Origin: a virus
DNA: 42,948 nt
Strand: one strand, 5' to 3'
IMG/VR virus record: IMGVR_UViG_3300038555_000011
Location: 1 to 42,948 of that record
The notes under the pieces are model-generated. The model made no database searches. It saw only the letters and a program-made list of their open reading frames with translations, and was not told where the DNA came from. Each line of letters begins with the position of its first letter. The stretch's first letter is position 1. The translations under genes were made by a program, and so were the position numbers. Below are positions 1 through 6,383 of this stretch, piece by piece.

Positions 1-498
1 CTATTGGAGTATTCTCCGGATCTCCTCTTCTGAGAGAGGATTGTCGCGATAGTCGCGTCCTCCGTCCCAGCCGTCGAACCGCTCGATCATTTCCCGATAA
101 CGCTCAACACGAGGGCTATGGGAGTTCATGCCGTGCGCCGGCCGGAAAGATGCCCAGCGGCCGTCGTCGAACAGATATTCAGCGTAGCCGGCCAACCGGG
201 CCTCATATGGGACGTTGAAATCGAAGCCGATGAACTGCGCACGGTGGATGAGTGAGGCATCGTCAAGCTTCAACGTTTCGATGCTGTCTTTTAGGGCCTC
301 GAGCCGACAAAAGACTGCATGGAGAAACTCAGCGTCAGCGGTCGAAACCGGCTCATAGAAGTGGACGGTGAGATCGCCGTACTCGGCCTCGAAGCCCTTC
401 TGTAGGACCTCGGCCGATTTGTCCCAGCCCTGCCCGGGTTCGAGATTGTGGAGAATGCGGTACTGGAGCCAAAGGTGGTGACGCTTCTCGATATCCAT
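1..498 (-). CDS. yfbU: YfbU-family protein
   Basis: A 165-residue protein that I recognise as YfbU family (UPF0304). It has the family's N-terminal helical segment with LQYRILHNLEP, then the conserved block FIGFDFNVPYEARLAGYAEY, a GRW-x-SF stretch, an NSHSP motif and a C-terminal LSEEEIRRIL tail. Length fits the family (about 160-165). I start it at the ATG at 498, preceded by GGAGG four bases upstream; an upstream in-frame start would add 15 unrelated residues. Its biochemical role is unknown; E. coli YfbU has been reported as toxic when overproduced. It lies 41 bp downstream of, and on the same strand as, the adenine methyltransferase, so the two are probably co-transcribed. In a phage setting it is cargo (a moron gene), not a structural gene. 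The window begins exactly on its stop codon. Confidence 0.8.
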   Translation of the reverse strand: MDIEKRHHLWLQYRILHNLEPGQGWDKSAEVLQKGFEAEYGDLTVHFYEPVSTADAEFLHAVFCRLEALKDSIETLKLDDASLIHRAQFIGFDFNVPYEARLAGYAEYLFDDGRWASFRPAHGMNSHSPRVERYREMIERFDGWDGGRDYRDNPLSEEEIRRILQ

Positions 499-539
499 GG
501 GTCCTCCGAATCGAGCGAGCGAACACCGTACCACGACAC

Positions 540-1403
540 TCACAGCAGCCGCGCCTGCGCTGCCGCCGGGGCCAGCTCAACCCCTCGCCCGATCAGCAGC
601 TCGGCCGCCGGCGCACTGCGTTCGCCGCCGGCGAGGGAATAGGTCGTCATCACGCCCTCGATGTCGGCCCAGGCAAACATCTCGCGGATCTCGGGCCGGT
701 CATTGATCGACAGCAGGAACATGCCCTCGGTCGCCTCGAGGCGGTCCGCCATGCGCTGGAAGTCGGCACGGCTGAACAGGCCTGCGCCATAATCGCCCTC
801 GCTGCCCCAGTAGGGCGGGTCCAGATAGAACAGCGTCCCCGGCCGATCGTAGCGGCCGATGAAGTCGATCCAGTCCAGGTTCTCGATCACGACGCCGCCC
901 AGCCGGTCGTGCAGCCGGCGCACCCGTTTCTCGATCCGCTGCAGGTCGAAATTGTGGGGCTGATCCGTCGCCGTGCCGAAGTTCTGGCCCGCCACCTTGC
1001 CGCCGAAGGCGAGGGTCTGGAGATACAGGAACCGTGCCGCACGCTCGATATCCAGCAGGTCGCAGCCGCGCGTTTCCTTCAGCCGGTCGAACTCGGCCCG
1101 CATCGCCGGCCGCCAGCGCAGTTCGCCCATCAGCGCCTCGGGGAACCGCTGGAGGACCCGGAACAGGGTGACGATCTCACCCGAAATGTCGTTGATGATC
1201 TCCACCGGCGGGCGAACCCGTCGGCGCAGGAAGACGCCACCCATGCCGATGAACGGCTCGGCATAGGCCGCGTGGGGCGTCGCGGCCAGGGCCGCGCAGA
1301 TCCGGCGGGCCAGGTGGCGCTTGCCCCCGATCCACGCGGCGGGCGGGTCGCAATCGCCCACAGGGGACTGGGGCGGGATGAGAACAGAACCAGAACTTTT
1401 CAT
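540..1403 (-). CDS. D12-class N6-adenine DNA methyltransferase
   Basis: A 287-residue Dam-like enzyme predicted to transfer a methyl group from S-adenosylmethionine to N6 of adenine in DNA. Motif order is that of the D12 class: AWIGGKRHLARRI near the N-terminus (corresponds to WxGGK), AEPFIGMGGVFLRR (SAM-binding FxGxG), INDISGEIV, and the catalytic DPPY in LFYLDPPYWGSEGDYG. I chose the ATG at 1403 because residues upstream of it are low-complexity and the family motif begins about 25 residues after it. No restriction endonuclease is visible nearby, so this is an orphan methylase. Likely roles are protection of phage DNA from host restriction or mimicry of a host methylation pattern. The target sequence cannot be read from the protein. 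Confidence 0.9.
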   Translation of the reverse strand: MKSSGSVLIPPQSPVGDCDPPAAWIGGKRHLARRICAALAATPHAAYAEPFIGMGGVFLRRRVRPPVEIINDISGEIVTLFRVLQRFPEALMGELRWRPAMRAEFDRLKETRGCDLLDIERAARFLYLQTLAFGGKVAGQNFGTATDQPHNFDLQRIEKRVRRLHDRLGGVVIENLDWIDFIGRYDRPGTLFYLDPPYWGSEGDYGAGLFSRADFQRMADRLEATEGMFLLSINDRPEIREMFAWADIEGVMTTYSLAGGERSAPAAELLIGRGVELAPAAAQARLL

Positions 1404-1572
1404 TGCGGGCAGACCCTTTGCACGGTTAGGAGTCCCCGGCTCGCGTGAGCGGGGGCGGCGACCGGCCGGGCGGCCGATCGGTCCTGTCGTGCGGGGGTCT
1501 GCCCGCAGATCGACGCGTTGCAGCGCGCCGATCCCGCCCCGGACGTGGGGCATGGATGAAGAGGAGGAGGAA
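1404..1572. promoter_or_regulatory. Divergent intergenic region, methylase / zinc-ribbon operon
   Basis: About 170 bp without a convincing gene between the leftward methyltransferase and the rightward cargo operon. It must hold both promoters, but I see no clear -35/-10 pair. It contains small GC-rich inverted repeats: CCCC-G-GCTC with GAGC-G-GGGG around 1435-1458, and GCGGG with CCCGC around 1491-1505. A strong purine-rich Shine-Dalgarno run (GAGGAGGAGG, 1561-1570) decides the start of the next gene. Confidence 0.4.
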
Positions 1573-1839
1573 ATGTTGATCGCTGCCAATGACGAACCGG
1601 GTTCGCCTCAGCCGACCCCCGCCGCCCGCAGGCTACAGCTGCAGACACTCGTCGCCGCCCTCGAGCATGGTGCCGACGGCCGCGCCGGGGTCGGCGCCAT
1701 CCTGCGAGAGATCGAGGCCCTACATCCCGGGGCGATCGACCAAGCTGCCGCCCGTCTACAGGCCCGACGCCTGGGCATCCCGGCCTTGGCCGACCTAACC
1801 CCGCTGGACTATCCGGACCCGGCGGGCACCCACCCGTGA
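1573..1839 (+). CDS. Small hypothetical protein, first gene of cargo operon
   Basis: An 88-residue protein of unknown function. I start it at the ATG at 1573 because the Shine-Dalgarno run GAGGAGGAGG ends two bases before it; an in-frame ATG at 1552 would place that run inside the gene. The protein is Ala/Leu/Arg-rich and probably mostly helical (residues about 20-70), with a short Pro-rich start and end. Its residues DEPGSP are encoded by one copy of the dispersed 13-bp palindrome (1593-1605). Its TGA overlaps the GTG start of the next gene (GTGA), so translation is probably coupled. Confidence 0.6.
   Translation: MLIAANDEPGSPQPTPAARRLQLQTLVAALEHGADGRAGVGAILREIEALHPGAIDQAAARLQARRLGIPALADLTPLDYPDPAGTHP
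1593..1605. repeat. Dispersed palindrome CGAACC-S-GGTTCG, copy 1
   Basis: Exact 13-bp hyphenated palindrome with central G, followed by CCTCAG as in copies 2 and 3. It lies inside the small gene at 1573-1839, where it is read as E-P-G-S. Confidence 0.85.
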
Positions 1840-2189
1840 CCGCCCGGACCCGGCCGCCGCCCCAGTACCCGGGGCCGATGGCCGAGGCGGCGGTCCTGCC
1901 CGAACTGAGACAGGTCACGATCGAGGACATGACCCGCGGGGCACAGGCCCTGCGGCTGTGGTGTCGGGCCTGTGGCCGGGACGTCCTGATCACGCCGCTG
2001 GGGCTGCGCCAGCTGGGCCGACGGGTTCAGCCCTGGCCGGTCGAGCGGTTCGTCCGCGCGGCGCGCTGCGACACATGCGGCGAACAGCAGGCCCAGGGGT
2101 CCGGCTGGCCGCTGGAGCCCAAACACATGGGCCGGGCCATCATCATCCGGCAGGAACGGCACAACGGGCCGAGGCTGGACCGGAAATAG
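1836..2189 (+). CDS. Zinc-ribbon-like small protein
   Basis: A 117-residue protein with two Cys pairs, CRAC (about residue 43) and CDTC (about residue 78), spaced like a treble-clef or zinc-ribbon metal site. The C-terminus is basic (ERHNGPRLDRK). It starts with GTG overlapping the previous stop (GTGA); an ATG 14 codons later is an alternative. Function is unknown; Cys pairs of this kind suggest nucleic-acid or protein binding. The last 123 bp, coding for residues CDTCGEQQ to the stop, are duplicated at 3178-3300 on the far side of the nuclease gene, with only synonymous differences. That indicates recombination at this locus. Confidence 0.6.
   Translation: MTARTRPPPQYPGPMAEAAVLPELRQVTIEDMTRGAQALRLWCRACGRDVLITPLGLRQLGRRVQPWPVERFVRAARCDTCGEQQAQGSGWPLEPKHMGRAIIIRQERHNGPRLDRK
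2067..2189 (+). repeat. 123-bp direct repeat, left copy
   Basis: Left copy of a 123-bp direct repeat (offset 1111 bp to 3178-3300, five mismatches). It is the 3' end of the intact zinc-ribbon gene. All five mismatches fall on third codon positions and are synonymous. Confidence 0.95.
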
Positions 2190-2286
2190 TATGAACGCGC
2201 GTCCTTCAGAGAAAAGGTCAAAACCGTCACCTTAGTGGTGCATGAGATTGACCGACGATTCCCCTTCGCCACCCTCAAGGTTGCCC
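2190..2286 (+). promoter_or_regulatory. Leader of the nuclease cargo gene
   Basis: 97 bp between the zinc-ribbon stop and the nuclease start. It is AT-richer than its surroundings (AGAGAAAAGGTCAAAACC near 2210-2225) and is the only place where a promoter private to the nuclease could lie. No confident -35/-10 pair is visible. An in-frame ATG at 2242 would put 15 polar residues before the signal peptide, and I judge it unused. Confidence 0.3.
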
Positions 2287-3156
2287 ATGTTCCGCTTCTC
2301 TGCAGTAGCCGCCTCCGTCGCCATTCTGTCTGTCGCGGCATCGGCTTCCCCGGCTGCGGCTTGGGGTGCCGCTGGCCACCGCCTGATCGGCGATCTGACC
2401 TATGAGCGCCTGTCGCCCAAGGCCCAAGCGATGGTCGACCGGCTGATCGCGGTTGCACCCGGTCAGGAGGGTGCCGACCGCTGCCCGACCCGCTCGCTCG
2501 CCGATGCCTCGGTCTGGGCGGACTGTGTGCGCGGGGAGCGGATGGCCAGTTTCGCCTACATGTCCCCGCTGCATTACGTCAGCGCGCCAATCTGTGAGGC
2601 GGCCCCGACTGGGAGCTTCTGCCCGGACGGGAAATGCGTCACAGAGGCCGTGCGGTATGCCGAAAGCGTCTTGGGCGATCCTTTGGCCTCCGATATGAGC
2701 CGACTGCTGGCGCTCCAGCACCTCGCCCACTTCCTGCAGGACATGCACCAGCCGCTCCACGTCGGCCAGAACGACGACCGCGGAGCCAACGAGGTCACGA
2801 TCACCACGTTCGAGGGCGGCCGCGCTCGCAACCTTCACTCACTCTGGGATGGGGATCTGGTGATCGCGACCGTGGGGACCGAACGGGAGCGGGTCGCCGA
2901 GGTTGAGGCGATGATCGAGGCGCGCGAAGCCACCTGGACCAACCAGACGATCGAAGACTGGGGCCGGGAGTCTCACGCGCATAGCCGCGACTATGCCTAT
3001 GCCCGCCTGGAGCAGCCCCCTGAGTGCGGTGAGGCCCCGGCCGAGGGCGGGACGATCACGGATGCCTACGTCGAGGGGGCGCGTCCGATCGTGCGCGAAC
3101 AGTTGGCCAAGGCTGTTGTCAGGCTGACGGAAAGCATTGAGCGCGCTGCCGGCTGA
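2287..3156 (+). CDS. Secreted S1/P1-family zinc nuclease
   Basis: A 289-residue precursor of an S1/P1 nuclease, a three-zinc enzyme that cleaves single-stranded DNA and RNA. Residues 1-25 are a Sec signal peptide ending PAAA; cleavage would leave Trp26 as the mature N-terminus, which is itself a zinc ligand in this family. All expected ligands are present with P1-like spacing: W26, H31, D73, H96, H148, D152, H158, H184, D188. The HFLQDMHQPLH and NLHSLWD motifs are clear. I chose the ATG at 2287 because the signal peptide starts there. The enzyme would act in the periplasm or outside the cell. It sits between two copies of a 123-bp direct repeat, as an acquired cargo gene would. Possible roles are nucleotide scavenging by the lysogen or degrading incoming or released DNA; neither can be decided from sequence. 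Confidence 0.9.
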   Translation: MFRFSAVAASVAILSVAASASPAAAWGAAGHRLIGDLTYERLSPKAQAMVDRLIAVAPGQEGADRCPTRSLADASVWADCVRGERMASFAYMSPLHYVSAPICEAAPTGSFCPDGKCVTEAVRYAESVLGDPLASDMSRLLALQHLAHFLQDMHQPLHVGQNDDRGANEVTITTFEGGRARNLHSLWDGDLVIATVGTERERVAEVEAMIEAREATWTNQTIEDWGRESHAHSRDYAYARLEQPPECGEAPAEGGTITDAYVEGARPIVREQLAKAVVRLTESIERAAG

Positions 3157-3300
3157 GTGAGCCCGGCCGGCTCGCGGTGCGACACCTGCGGGGAACAGCA
3201 GGCCCAGGGGTCCGGCTGGCCGCTGGAGCCCAAACACATGGGCCGGGCGATCATCATCCGGCAGGAACGCCACAACGGTCCGAGGCTGGACCGGAAATAG
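3157..3300 (+). pseudogene. Truncated duplicate of the zinc-ribbon gene 3' end
   Basis: Directly after the nuclease stop and in the same frame, a GTG-led stretch of 47 codons ends in the same C-terminus as the zinc-ribbon protein (CDTCGEQQ...RLDRK). The N-terminal half with the first CxxC is missing, so this is most likely a remnant and not a functional gene. Its five differences from the intact copy are all synonymous. It therefore diverged while still under coding selection, probably in a related phage, before being joined here. Confidence 0.7.
3178..3300 (+). repeat. 123-bp direct repeat, right copy
   Basis: Right copy of the repeat that brackets the nuclease gene (left copy 2067-2189). 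It ends exactly at the TAG and is followed by a strong terminator hairpin. Confidence 0.95.
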
Positions 3301-3303
3301 AAA

Positions 3304-3337
3304 AAAGGCCCCCGCCGCGGGTGCGGCAGGGGCCTTT
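3304..3337 (+). terminator. Rho-independent terminator (A-tract/T-tract)
   Basis: Stem AAAGGCCCC-C-GCCGC / GCGGC-A-GGGGCCTTT with loop GGGT and one C/A mismatch. A six-A run lies on the left and TTTCT on the right, so it could work on both strands. It closes the zinc-ribbon/nuclease unit. The rest of 3338-3473 holds nothing I can identify. Confidence 0.85.
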
Positions 3338-3473
3338 CTACGCGGTTACTCAGAGCGGCGCATATTGCCGGGCCACCGCTCCACGGCCGGCTCCGATTCC
3401 TCAATGGTCGGGCCGATGTCCGGTTCCGGCCGGCGGATTCGACTCTCGCCCGGCGGTGTGATGATTTGCGCCC

Positions 3474-3704
3474 ATGGTGATCAGGAAAACCGAGCTGAAG
3501 GTAGAAGCCGGGGTCAGGCTGACCTTGGTGGAAGAGGTATCGCCCCTCGGCAACGTCCGCAGCCAGCATTACCGCCTGACCACCCAGCGGCCGAACCAGC
3601 CGCGCGTGCTGGCCCAACGCGAGTTGGCCGAGAACGCCTTTGATCTTGAGGTCATCGCGTCGCTCATGGATCCGGTCGTGCAAAAGCTGATCACCCGCCA
3701 CTGA
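3474..3704 (+). CDS. Small hypothetical protein upstream of SRAP gene
   Basis: A 76-residue protein, no recognised domain, predicted beta strands (LKVEAGVRLTLVEEV, HYRLTTQR) followed by a helix. Its TGA overlaps the ATG of the SRAP gene by one base (TGATG), so the two are translationally coupled and probably act together or are at least co-expressed. Confidence 0.55.
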   Translation: MVIRKTELKVEAGVRLTLVEEVSPLGNVRSQHYRLTTQRPNQPRVLAQRELAENAFDLEVIASLMDPVVQKLITRH

Positions 3705-4348
3705 TGTGCGGCCGCTTCGACACCTCCCGCCTGACCTGGGCGGACATCCATGGCCAGCTGTCGAACTGGGGCGAGGTGAAGACCCCGCCGCTGAACCTTG
3801 AGCCGAACGACGACGTGCGGCCGACCACCCAGCAGATCTTCGCGCGCATGGAAGATGGCGGCTGGATCGTCGAGAAGGGCCGCTGGGGTCTCGTCCCCTT
3901 CTGGCGCAGCGGAAAGCCGCTGAAAGACACGGCCAAGGGGGCGAACGACGGCTGGAAGATGACCACCTTCAACGCCCGGTGCGAAGGCGTGGCCACGGCC
4001 TCCACGTTCAAGGGGGCCTTCGCCCGCCGGCGCTGTCTCGTGCCGGCCAGCGCCTGGTACGAATGGACCGGCGAGAAGGGTTCAAAGACGAAGCACACCT
4101 TCCGCCGCGCCGACGGCGGCATCATCTGGTTCGCCGGCATCTGGGACAAATGCACCACGACCGATGCGGGCGACGTCACCAGCTTCACGATCCTGACGGG
4201 CTCCTCGGCCGACATGCTGGCCGACTATCACGACCGCGCGCCGGTCATCCCTGAGCCCGAGGATTTCGGCGTCTGGATGGACCCGGCCAATGACCCGGCC
4301 GAGGTGATGGCGGCCGTGCGGGCGCATCGGTTCGAGCGGCTCGAATGA
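3704..4348 (+). CDS. SRAP (HMCES/YedK-type) abasic-site DNA-protein crosslinking protein
   Basis: A 214-residue SRAP-domain protein, full length for the family. The invariant catalytic Cys2 is in MCGRFDT; removal of Met exposes it to react with an abasic site in single-stranded DNA. Other family marks: N90 in FNARCEG, E120 in WYEW, and H176 in YHDRAPVI. Known members (YedK in E. coli, HMCES in animals) crosslink to and shield abasic sites at replication forks. In this phage it may protect replicating DNA from base-excision damage or from host attack on modified or deaminated bases. It is coupled on both sides (TGATG upstream, ATGA downstream), so it is expressed from the plus-strand cargo operon and not from the replication arm. 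Confidence 0.93.
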   Translation: MCGRFDTSRLTWADIHGQLSNWGEVKTPPLNLEPNDDVRPTTQQIFARMEDGGWIVEKGRWGLVPFWRSGKPLKDTAKGANDGWKMTTFNARCEGVATASTFKGAFARRRCLVPASAWYEWTGEKGSKTKHTFRRADGGIIWFAGIWDKCTTTDAGDVTSFTILTGSSADMLADYHDRAPVIPEPEDFGVWMDPANDPAEVMAAVRAHRFERLE

Positions 4349-4938
4349 TCGCGTACAGATACCTAGACCCTCGCTGGGCGCTGGATTTTGCGGAAGGTAA
4401 GCTCCGGATCAATAGTCTCGATTACTTTCGCCGGATGGAAGGGCCGCAGGGAGACGCGCTCGACTCCGCAGTACAGAATACGATCGATCAAGCGATTTAT
4501 GAGGACGCTCGCGGCGACCCCATTCTTGAACGGATGGGGATCAAAATATCAGGAGACGGCCCCGCCTTCGTCCAGGTTGGAAACACTTCGATGGTGGCCG
4601 CGCTCCCAGGAGCAGCGCTCTGCTTCTGTCAGATCGGCTTCTCAGCAGCGTTCCCCGGGAAGACAGCAGTCTTTGAGGTGAGCGATATGACCAGTTTTGC
4701 AGAGATCGCAACCAACGCGGCCAGCGGTCGTCTCGGCGCGCGCTTCGAAATTGCGAAGATCGAATACGCATCCCGGGTCTTTGACCCCCGCAAGGGTTTC
4801 GGCTCCCCCAGCGCGTTTCACAAAAGTATTGCCTTTGCTAGCGAGGCAGAGGTCCGAATCTACTGGCCTGATTGTACTGGCGACCACGTAGACATTGATG
4901 CACCGGAGCTGTCTTCACTGATCGCTCGTGTCGCCTAG
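4345..4938 (+). CDS. Unknown protein, last gene of cargo island
   Basis: A 197-residue protein without a confident family. The start MIAYRYLDPRWALDFAEGKLRINSLDYFRRMEG recalls, only loosely, proteins of the DUF2971 type (a W-x-L-x-F...LR-x-S/T-x-x-x-F opening), so I do not assign a name. Codon use is less GC-biased than in the surrounding phage genes (AATAGT, CAAAATATCA, AGTATT), which suggests recent acquisition. The ATG overlaps the SRAP stop (ATGA). Its TAG and the TAG of the convergent spanin gene share the CTAG at 4935-4938. Confidence 0.6.
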   Translation: MIAYRYLDPRWALDFAEGKLRINSLDYFRRMEGPQGDALDSAVQNTIDQAIYEDARGDPILERMGIKISGDGPAFVQVGNTSMVAALPGAALCFCQIGFSAAFPGKTAVFEVSDMTSFAEIATNAASGRLGARFEIAKIEYASRVFDPRKGFGSPSAFHKSIAFASEAEVRIYWPDCTGDHVDIDAPELSSLIARVA

Positions 4939-5273
4939 TACGGCAACAACCTCTGCCACCACGGCCGGGCCGCCTCGGCTCGCGCCTCAGCCTGCCGGTC
5001 GGCCAACGCCCGCTCGGCCGTCAGCGTGTCGACCGCCAGCTGGCGCGCGCCGTCACAGTTCGCGATCTGGCCGCCCCGGACCATGTAGCCGGCCTCGAGA
5101 TCGGCCAGCGTCGGGGCTTCAGGCATGCGGTGGATCTCGCACGGCCGCGCCGCCGCCGCCGGCAGGGTCAGCCGCGGGGCCGCAGCCGGCGAGGGTGGGC
5201 GAGATCCGGCACAGCTCACCGTCATGGCGGCGCAGGCGATCAGCGCGATCAGGGTCAAGCAGCGTGTCGGCAT
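4935..5273 (-). CDS. Rz1-like outer-membrane spanin lipoprotein
   Basis: A 112-residue lipoprotein starting at the ATG at 5273 inside the neighbouring Rz-like gene but in another frame. It has a signal peptide with lipobox (LIALIACAAMTVSC; the Cys becomes the lipidated N-terminus), then a Pro/Ala-rich stretch, as in o-spanins, and a helical C-terminal half. The nested, out-of-frame arrangement with a membrane-anchored partner identifies the pair as two-component spanins, which fuse inner and outer membranes in the last step of lysis. Longer in-frame upstream starts would destroy the signal peptide. Rz1 proteins are often shorter than this one. Confidence 0.75.
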   Translation of the reverse strand: MPTRCLTLIALIACAAMTVSCAGSRPPSPAAAPRLTLPAAAARPCEIHRMPEAPTLADLEAGYMVRGGQIANCDGARQLAVDTLTAERALADRQAEARAEAARPWWQRLLPY

Positions 5274-5592
5274 CGGGGGCGCTCCGGGCCTCGGCCGCGC
5301 CCTGCGCGGTGGCCGTCTGGATGGTGATGATCTGGTGGGCATAGGTGTCGATCCGCCGGACCTGGTCGGACTCGCCCTCGGCCTGCAGGCCGCTGGCCAG
5401 GGCCTGATCCTCGGCCGTGTCGGCGCGCTGGGTCTGACCATCCAGCTGGCGCTCCGTCGACCACGGCAGCCAGGCCCACAACCGGTCCCACGCCGCCGCC
5501 AGCATGCCGACGGCGATCAGGACGGCCACGCCTGCGATCAGCCAGCCCAGCGGCGTCAGCGGCCCGGGCAGGCGCGGCATGGACACCTTCAT
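5119..5592 (-). CDS. Rz-like inner-membrane spanin
   Basis: A 157-residue protein with one N-terminal transmembrane helix (about residues 14-35, LGWLIAGVAVLIAVGMLAAAW) followed by a periplasmic helical region rich in Q, A, D and R (about 45-110). This is the usual build of an i-spanin. Its last 155 bp overlap the lipoprotein gene in a different frame. Its ATG overlaps the endolysin stop (ATGA), so endolysin, Rz and Rz1 form one lysis operon. Confidence 0.75.
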   Translation of the reverse strand: MKVSMPRLPGPLTPLGWLIAGVAVLIAVGMLAAAWDRLWAWLPWSTERQLDGQTQRADTAEDQALASGLQAEGESDQVRRIDTYAHQIITIQTATAQGAAEARSAPDADTLLDPDRADRLRRHDGELCRISPTLAGCGPAADPAGGGGAAVRDPPHA

Positions 5593-6023
5593 CGGGCCAG
5601 CTCGAAATGCGGGCTGTCGCTCTCGCCGCGCTCGCGCGGCTTGCCGTCGCCGTCCCAGTCCGCACCCCAGCGGATCGGAATGTTCAAGTCCTCGGCCGCG
5701 ACCAGCATGGCCTTGGCGATCGCGTCGAACTTCGGGAACCGCGTCGGGCCCTCCCAGTCAATCGGCCAAGGGGCCAGGTCCACGGCGTGGCCGTAACCGT
5801 CCGCCTTGGGGATGTGCCGACTGTTCAGGGTCCAGGTCACGACCTGACCCGGCTTGGTCCGGCCCTGGGCATACAGCTCGCGCTGGCGGGCCTTGGTTCG
5901 CACCCCTTCCAGCACGGTAAAGTCCTGATCGGTGATCTGGATCGCGCGCTCGACCACCTTGATCAGGTCCGGGTGAACGCCTTTCAGGCGCGCGCGCGAT
6001 CGCTCGCCTAGCGAGTAGGGCAT
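5589..6023 (-). CDS. Endolysin, M15-type L-alanyl-D-glutamate peptidase
   Basis: A 144-residue peptidoglycan peptidase of the VanY/M15 fold, a typical size for single-domain phage endolysins of this class. Zinc and catalytic residues are seen in SRH...GHAVDLAPW (H70, D82) and in DSPHFEL (H139); the EGVRTKARQRELYAQG segment is the conserved substrate-side helix. No signal peptide, so export to the cell wall would depend on a holin. The ATG at 6023 has an AGGAGA Shine-Dalgarno. It would cut the stem-peptide bond between L-Ala and D-Glu. Confidence 0.88.
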   Translation of the reverse strand: MPYSLGERSRARLKGVHPDLIKVVERAIQITDQDFTVLEGVRTKARQRELYAQGRTKPGQVVTWTLNSRHIPKADGYGHAVDLAPWPIDWEGPTRFPKFDAIAKAMLVAAEDLNIPIRWGADWDGDGKPRERGESDSPHFELAR

Positions 6024-6056
6024 GTTCGTCTCCTATGGATGTGGGGGTGTCGGGAT

Positions 6057-6073
6057 GGCGCACGGCGTGCGCC
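6057..6073. repeat. 17-bp palindrome upstream of endolysin
   Basis: Perfect hyphenated palindrome GGCGCACG-G-CGTGCGCC, 34 bp upstream of the endolysin start. With a one-base centre it is too tight for an RNA hairpin loop, so a protein-binding site is more likely than a terminator. Found once in the window. Confidence 0.5.
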
Positions 6074-6194
6074 GGCGTGGGATCGCGCGATGACCGCCGC
6101 CGATGTGAAGGCGGGGTGCACTGCGGGTTCAGCAGCAGTTCAGGGGCGGCGGCTCACGGTATAGCCGTCGCTCTCGGGGGCGTGTGAGACGACA

Positions 6195-6238
6195 GGCGGC
6201 CCGGACGGCCCGCTGGAGAAAGCCACGTCCGGGCCGCC
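6195..6238. terminator. 12-bp inverted repeat in the lysis-region gap
   Basis: Perfect 12-bp arms GGCGGCCCGGAC (6195-6206) and GTCCGGGCCGCC (6227-6238) with a 20-base loop. No T-tract follows on either strand, so termination is uncertain; it may act as a weak terminator or RNA-processing element. It lies in the largest gene-poor stretch of the late region (6024-6481), where I see only this repeat, the 17-bp palindrome and a 33-codon ORF. Confidence 0.5.
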
Positions 6239-6281
6239 AAGGCGCTTTGCGAACGGCGTGCGTCGGTATCAGTCTTGCGCG

Positions 6282-6383
6282 ATGAAGCGGCGCGACGTTC
6301 CGGAATGGGTGCTGGCGGCCCTGCTGATCGTCGTCACGGCTGCGACGATCGCGGCGACCGTCATGTCATGGCGCATCGGCTAG
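6282..6383 (+). CDS. Possible 33-residue membrane peptide
   Basis: Short plus-strand ORF: charged start MKRRDVPEW, then about 20 hydrophobic residues (VLAALLIVVTAATIAATVM), ending SWRIG. It reads like a single-span membrane peptide. It has no clear Shine-Dalgarno and is antisense to the neighbouring lysis genes, so it may be fortuitous. Confidence 0.3.
   Translation: MKRRDVPEWVLAALLIVVTAATIAATVMSWRIG

Noticed and set aside
425-443. 19-bp exact repeat CAGCCCTGCCCGGGTTCGA, also at 15803-15821
   Set aside because: In both places it encodes E-P-G-Q-G-W in the same frame of unrelated proteins; only two copies, without symmetry. I consider it coincidence of codon preference.
4331-4346. Palindrome TTCGAGCGGCTCGAA at the end of the SRAP gene
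   Set aside because: It codes for F-E-R-L-E at the C-terminus, occurs once, and fits codon choice; no reason to assign a function.
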